Shown here: positions 40,335-44,008 of the stretch, one piece after another
Position numbering within the stretch: position 1 is the stretch's first letter
Layout: each line of letters begins with the position of its first letter
Notes under the pieces: generated by a model
What the model was told of the DNA's origin: nothing
The model's input: the letters and a program-made list of their open reading frames with translations, nothing else
Databases searched by the model: none
Made by a program: the position numbers and the translations under genes
Assembly: GCA_963170185.1 (NCBI GenBank)
Contig: CAUJGS010000070.1
Location: 1-44,008 of the forward strand
Reading direction: 5' to 3'
Source of the DNA: Bdellovibrionota bacterium
GTDB lineage: Bacteria > Bdellovibrionota > Bdellovibrionia > Bdellovibrionales > JAMPXM01
DNA length: 44,008 nucleotides

Positions 40335-42683
40335 ATGAAGCTCAGAGCATATTCAGCGCTCTTGATGGCATTCATCATGATGATTTCGTCCGCGTCTCAC
40401 GCGCAGTGGGGTTACGGAATGTACGGCGGCATGCAGATGTGTCCATACGGATACGGTGCGGCGTCTGGTGCAAGCGATGAAGAAGATGAGATCTCGGAGC
40501 TGACAGAAGAGCGTCGTGAGCTTCGCCGTGAAAAACGCGAAATCGAAAAAACGTTCCGCCAAATCGAGCGCGACCTTGATTCCATGCGTGACTCTGTCAA
40601 CAATGTCGTGAAATCAAACTGGGCGAGAGTGATTTTAGAGCACATGGACAAAGGCATGAACTGTTCGGTGTGCGGAGTTCAAGGGCGTCCTTCTGCGCAA
40701 GCTCCAAGCGGGCCACCGGCAGGTACGGGGCTTCGTCCTCCAACGACCGGTCCTGTTCTTGGTCGTCCTTCCGGCGAAACAACGCGCGAAACAGTCACTA
40801 TCGTTGAAGAAGTTATCGAAACTCCTCCGGTTGCTACTCCGACGGCGACGCCAGTGCCTCGTCCAACAGCGCGCCCAACGGCACGCCCGACAGCTCCTCC
40901 AATTCGCATCACTCCTCCAACGGCGACTCCTGCTCCGACTCCGGAATACATTCCGGTTCGTCCAGTTCGCCCTCGTCCAACTGCGGCACCTCGCCCAAGC
41001 TCGACACCACGTGGTGGCGCCTCGCTTGAGAGCGATGGCGGCGGTCGTATGCCGGCGAGTGTGACAGGCGATGAGTCACAGATGTCGCGAGTTCCTAACC
41101 GTGGCCCAGCAAACGAAGTGTCAGCGGGCGCTCGTGTTTCTGGTCAGCAAGCGGATTACTCGGGCTTTGAAGACTTTGGTGCGGACTTTGGCGATGAGCA
41201 GTTCTCGGCGGATGGCTCGCCAACACTCTGCAACCCGGCTCACCAACCATACACGATGAACGCGTGGCGCGCGATCTGTCGTGGTGAAGGCAAAATCGAT
41301 CAACGCGTCTGCCGCGACCGCTACTTCCAAAAGGGCGGTTCAAAGCCTGCGGAAGTGAGCGCTTGTGCTCGAGCACTTGATCGCTACCGTCGTCTCACTC
41401 AAGAGATGACTAAGGCGCAAAATCGTTTGGCAAAAATCGAAGACGAGATCTCGTCGATCGGTTACCGCATTGGCGACATCAAGATGGAACGCCGTCTTGA
41501 TCGCGACATGGAAGCGGATTGCCCAGCGGGTGACGGAAGCTGTTATGAGCGTGGTTCATCGCGCTCGAGCCGTTCGAAATCAAAAGGTCCCTCGCTTGGA
41601 CAAACACTCTTGGCAGTTGGTCTTGACGCGCTTTCAATTGGTGGTTCGATTTACCTAGGTAAACAAGCCAACGAATGGAACGCACGTACAGGGCATCAAG
41701 CCGTTCCTTACGTCGCAACAGGCTTGGCTGGCGGAGCTTTCTACCCGTATCGTACAGCCGGTCTTTATGGCGGTATGTATGGCGGTGTAAACGGGGGCTT
41801 CGGATGCTCACCTTCGATGGCGGGCGGCGGCTTCAATATGGGCCCTTACGGTATGATGGGTCCATACGGAATGGCCGGTGGTATCTACGGCGGTATGAAC
41901 GGTCCGTTCGGTTATCCAGGAATGTCGGGATATCCCATGTACGGTGGCGGTATGTATATGCCGGGCGCCGGTCCTTGGGGCATGAACGGTCCTTGGGGTG
42001 TCGGCGGATGGCCGGGTGGTTATCCAGGCATGGGTGGTTTTGTCGGCGGCATCGCGGGCGGAATCGCTGGAGGCTTCGCAGGTATGGCGGGCATGGCTGG
42101 AATGGCCGGTATGGCTGGAATGGCCGGCGGCTATATGGGAATGCCAGGCTACATGGGTGGTATGGCAGGCATGGCCGGTATGGCCGGTATGGCCGGTATG
42201 GCTGGTGGCTTTGCTGGAATGCCGGGCTTCGCAGGTATGGCTGGAATGGCCGGCGGTTTCGCAGGTATGGCGGGCATGGCAGGCATGGCCGGAATGGCCG
42301 GCGGCTACATGGGAATGCCTGGCTACATGGGTGGCATGGCCGGAATGGCTGGCGGTTTCATGTCTCCATGGGGAATTGCAGGCGGCATGGCCGGTGGTTT
42401 CATGACTGGCGGTATGATGGATCCAACGATGATGCAGCAGCAGTACCAGATGCAGCTAGAGATGCAGCGTCAGTACACCGAACAAGCGGCCTCACGCATG
42501 CGTCTGTATCAAAGCTTCATGTCCGAGTACATGCAGTTCCAGATGAAGTGGAATCAGTATTTCGGAAGCGGTTCTTCGGGCGGAAACTTCTATTACAATC
42601 CTAGTTTCGGTACGAACCCGGTTACCGGTGGCGGCTCGGGACCTGGAACGGGAACAGGCACGACTCCAGGTCGTACGCGCTAA
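40335..42683 (+). CDS. Large secreted Gly/Met/Ala-repeat protein with coiled-coil and Pro/Thr-rich regions
   Basis: The protein (782 aa) starts at ATG 40335 behind AAGGAG. The order of parts is as follows. A signal peptide ends SSASHA. A Gly/Tyr/Met patch follows, then an acidic-basic coiled coil (about 50-95). Next are a CSVC pair near 110 and a Pro/Thr-rich linker (about 115-235, PTARPTARPTAPP). A Cys-containing domain (about 290-350) is followed by a second coiled coil (about 350-385). A glycine-zipper-like hydrophobic segment (LLAVGLDALSIGGSIYLG) leads to about 240 residues (460-700) dominated by Gly, Met, Ala, Tyr and Phe. Within these, MAG triplets run up to five in tandem and a 58-residue unit repeats. 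A Gln/Met-rich helix and a Gly/Thr tail close it. I recognise no family. A structural, adhesive or matrix-like extracellular role is conceivable. A strong terminator follows. Confidence 0.7.
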   Translation: MKLRAYSALLMAFIMMISSASHAQWGYGMYGGMQMCPYGYGAASGASDEEDEISELTEERRELRREKREIEKTFRQIERDLDSMRDSVNNVVKSNWARVILEHMDKGMNCSVCGVQGRPSAQAPSGPPAGTGLRPPTTGPVLGRPSGETTRETVTIVEEVIETPPVATPTATPVPRPTARPTARPTAPPIRITPPTATPAPTPEYIPVRPVRPRPTAAPRPSSTPRGGASLESDGGGRMPASVTGDESQMSRVPNRGPANEVSAGARVSGQQADYSGFEDFGADFGDEQFSADGSPTLCNPAHQPYTMNAWRAICRGEGKIDQRVCRDRYFQKGGSKPAEVSACARALDRYRRLTQEMTKAQNRLAKIEDEISSIGYRIGDIKMERRLDRDMEADCPAGDGSCYERGSSRSSRSKSKGPSLGQTLLAVGLDALSIGGSIYLGKQANEWNARTGHQAVPYVATGLAGGAFYPYRTAGLYGGMYGGVNGGFGCSPSMAGGGFNMGPYGMMGPYGMAGGIYGGMNGPFGYPGMSGYPMYGGGMYMPGAGPWGMNGPWGVGGWPGGYPGMGGFVGGIAGGIAGGFAGMAGMAGMAGMAGMAGGYMGMPGYMGGMAGMAGMAGMAGMAGGFAGMPGFAGMAGMAGGFAGMAGMAGMAGMAGGYMGMPGYMGGMAGMAGGFMSPWGIAGGMAGGFMTGGMMDPTMMQQQYQMQLEMQRQYTEQAASRMRLYQSFMSEYMQFQMKWNQYFGSGSSGGNFYYNPSFGTNPVTGGGSGPGTGTGTTPGRTR
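42071..42416 (+). repeat. Coding repeat: GMA triplets and a 174-bp direct repeat
   Basis: Within the Gly/Met-rich gene, codons for Gly-Met-Ala repeat in runs of two to five. A longer unit beginning GGYMGMPGYMGG occurs at 42126 and again at 42300, exactly 174 bases (58 codons) later. Synonymous differences between copies (for example tatatg versus tacatg) show they are not a fresh duplication. Such a tract can expand or shrink by slippage or recombination. Confidence 0.8.
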
Positions 42684-42720
42684 CCGAGCGAAGTAAAACT
42701 TCTAAACTTCGTAAAACGAA

Positions 42721-42753
42721 CAAAGCCGCTCCGAAGGGGCGGCTTTGTTTTTT
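42721..42753 (+). terminator. Strong rho-independent terminator
   Basis: CAAAGCCGC pairs perfectly with GCGGCTTTG (9 bp, extendable by CC/GG inside), followed by TTTTTT. It lies 37 bases after the stop of the Gly/Met-rich gene and just before the end of the convergent gene. Confidence 0.93.
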
Positions 42754-42766
42754 GAAGACGAAGTTT

Positions 42767-43867
42767 TCACCATCCAGCGCGGTGCACTGGTTGCACGGCT
42801 GCAGTCTCCCCTTGGCGACCGCGGTTATGTGAAATGATGAGAGCCGTCAGCGCAATACCGCCTAGGGTGGCCCACATCCAAGGCTTGATCTTCGGAAGTG
42901 GCTCAAGGGGCTTTTGGTCACGAAACGGATCCGGGTCAATTTGTTGAACGCCGAACTTTTTACCGAGAGTAGTGGCTTCGCTCTGTGTTCCCTCGTTCAG
43001 ACCGCCTTGGAGCAAAGTGGCCCGACATTCCTCTTTGTCGACGGCAATCAAGCGCCCGACTCGCGAAGTGAAGTTGAAACTCGCGATACAGGCAGAGGAG
43101 TCCGTCATCAATGGCCGAGAGACTTTGAGGCGATTAGAGAGTTCGAGATCTTTTGTCAGAGGGCGAACTGAGTTCTCGATCGGCCAGTGACTATTGGAGA
43201 TACCGGTTAGGCGAACTTCGAGGGAATCACCACCGGCGGCTTCGTAGATCAAGGGAAAGCGGCCCTGCGAGCGGTCATACCAGTGACCATCGACAAAGAG
43301 GCCCGCGATTTCATTTGGAACCTCGGAAAAAGAGACCCAACGAACAGTGATTCGACTTTCCATTTCCGCGAGCTCAACTGGAACCGAAGGAGCCAAAGAG
43401 TTCTTTGAGTATTTGAAATGATTCAAAGAGATGGCGGCTTTGATAAGGTGGGTCTGTCTTCTTTCGGGTCGCATACGAGCCAAGCGCTGATGAAACTCGT
43501 AGAAAGCCAAGCGAGCTTCGTCATTCCAGATCGATTCGGATTCTAGCTGAAGAAAAGCTTCAATGGCCGCTGTCGATCGGTTTGAGTTTGAGAGGGATTG
43601 AAACTGAATCCATTCTTCTTGCGCGCGAATGAGGCGAGACTCGAAGGTCGCCATGAGATCACGTGAAGCGGTGCCGTTATGTCCGACCGCCTCCGAGAGA
43701 GTCATCATGCCCATAGCTTGAGCGAGAGAAGACAGCTCCGTCGTGTCGTATGGAGACGGCCGGGATTGAATTGCGACGCCTATGTCATGGATTCGGCTTT
43801 CCTGTGCGATTGCCGATTGAGCGAACAAAGTCATGCCGAGCAGTGGGATTAAAAGTGAATGCTTCAT
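42767..43867 (-). CDS. Exported protein of unknown function with a C-terminal membrane anchor
   Basis: ATG 43867 behind GAAAGG gives 366 aa; an upstream in-frame ATG at 43927 overlaps what looks like the preceding gene. It has a signal peptide MKHSLLIPLLGMTLFAQSAIA. The N-terminal half of the mature part is mostly helical (MATFESRLIRAQEEWIQF, ARLAFYEFHQRLARMRPE). The middle is beta-rich (SRITVRWVSFSEVPNEIAGLFVDGHWYD, DSLEVRLTGISNSHWPI), similar in feel to a PEGA-like sandwich. Two Cys sit at SACIAS and EECRAT. A membrane helix near the C-terminus (PWMWATLGGIALTALIISH) is followed by a short basic tail. No named family is recognised. Confidence 0.6.
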   Translation of the reverse strand: MKHSLLIPLLGMTLFAQSAIAQESRIHDIGVAIQSRPSPYDTTELSSLAQAMGMMTLSEAVGHNGTASRDLMATFESRLIRAQEEWIQFQSLSNSNRSTAAIEAFLQLESESIWNDEARLAFYEFHQRLARMRPERRQTHLIKAAISLNHFKYSKNSLAPSVPVELAEMESRITVRWVSFSEVPNEIAGLFVDGHWYDRSQGRFPLIYEAAGGDSLEVRLTGISNSHWPIENSVRPLTKDLELSNRLKVSRPLMTDSSACIASFNFTSRVGRLIAVDKEECRATLLQGGLNEGTQSEATTLGKKFGVQQIDPDPFRDQKPLEPLPKIKPWMWATLGGIALTALIISHNRGRQGETAAVQPVHRAGW

Positions 43868-43892
43868 AAAAGCCTTTCTTTGAATGGGCGAA

Positions 43893-44008
43893 CTAGTTTG
43901 AGTCTGCAATTCCGTCTTCGTGAACAAGCTCGAGGCGGATGATGGCCGGGGAGAGGTCCTGTCTCGTGCGGCGCACCCGAGCGATGGTCTTAGGAGCCGT
44001 CGGCCTCG
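43893..44008 (-). CDS. C-terminal end of an unidentified gene (runs off the window)
   Basis: On the minus strand one frame is open from the window edge to a TAG at 43893-43895. It reads a plausible protein end (PTAPKTIARVRRTRQDLSP, then AIIRLELVHEDGIADSN). The stop lies 25 bases before the ATG at 43867, a typical operon spacing. Only about 37 codons are visible, so no function can be given. Confidence 0.45.
   Translation of the reverse strand, partial: RPTAPKTIARVRRTRQDLSPAIIRLELVHEDGIADSN

Noticed and set aside
42071-42416. Possible CRISPR-like array from the regular repeats
   Set aside because: Repeats are in-frame codons of Gly, Met and Ala with no unique spacers.
41675-42604. A 309-codon second frame in the Gly/Met-rich gene, rich in Arg, Tyr, Gly and His
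   Set aside because: It is the out-of-frame reading of the GMA repeats; no ribosome site, and the main frame has a signal peptide and strong start.

Overview
The window reads as chromosomal DNA of a diderm (Gram-negative), flagellated bacterium. The best guess is a Bdellovibrio-like member of the Bdellovibrionota or a neighbouring deltaproteobacterial-type lineage (moderate confidence, from gene style rather than any database match). Evidence for a diderm is a porin-like barrel ending in Phe, small outer-membrane barrels, a lipoprotein, a secretin and a bifunctional PBP1. The FlhF/FlhG pair implies a polar flagellum. The DNA is moderately GC-rich by eye. Genes are dense, on both strands, and most have clear Shine-Dalgarno sites. 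I see no tRNA, rRNA, CRISPR array, insertion sequence or phage gene.

Layout. 1-2.2 kb: a radical SAM gene interrupted by an in-frame TAA, a hairpin-rich leader, and an exported pyroglutamyl-peptidase-like protein. 2.3-5.4 kb: a class A PBP divergent from a GroES-like protein with a histone-H1-like Lys/Ala tail. 5.6-10 kb: an outer-membrane barrel and two unknown exported proteins, separated by strong terminators. 10.2-19.3 kb: lysine 2,3-aminomutase, a choloylglycine-hydrolase-type Ntn amidase, UvrD/PcrA helicase, an HExxH lipoprotein coupled to a small barrel, a SPOR-domain protein and an inositol monophosphatase.

19.4-31 kb is the core of the window: a flagellar export/motor operon fliL-fliM-fliN-fliO-fliP-fliQ-fliR-flhB-flhA-flhF-flhG, followed by fliA (sigma-28). 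A well-spaced candidate sigma-54 promoter precedes fliL. Together these encode the FliL stator-associated protein, two C-ring proteins, the complete export gate (FliOPQR-FlhBA), the placement/number control pair FlhF/FlhG, and the late-gene sigma factor.

31-44 kb: an RpoH-type sigma factor with a long acidic N-terminal extension, behind a small PHA-system-like gene; aspS; a two-gene cassette of small secreted proteins, one with a one-base frameshift; a small conserved-looking protein behind a perfect sigma-28 -10 element; a CpaC-CpaF pair (secretin plus ATPase of a Tad-type system); a REC-histidine kinase; a large Gly/Met/Ala-repeat secreted protein; and an unknown exported protein.

Most notable: the GroES/H1-like fusion, the Gly-Met-Ala repeat protein, the degenerate FlhF G-motifs together with an FlhG lacking its usual N-terminal activator motif, two apparently broken genes, and stem-loops repeatedly placed inside or beside the last codons of genes, mainly at convergent junctions.
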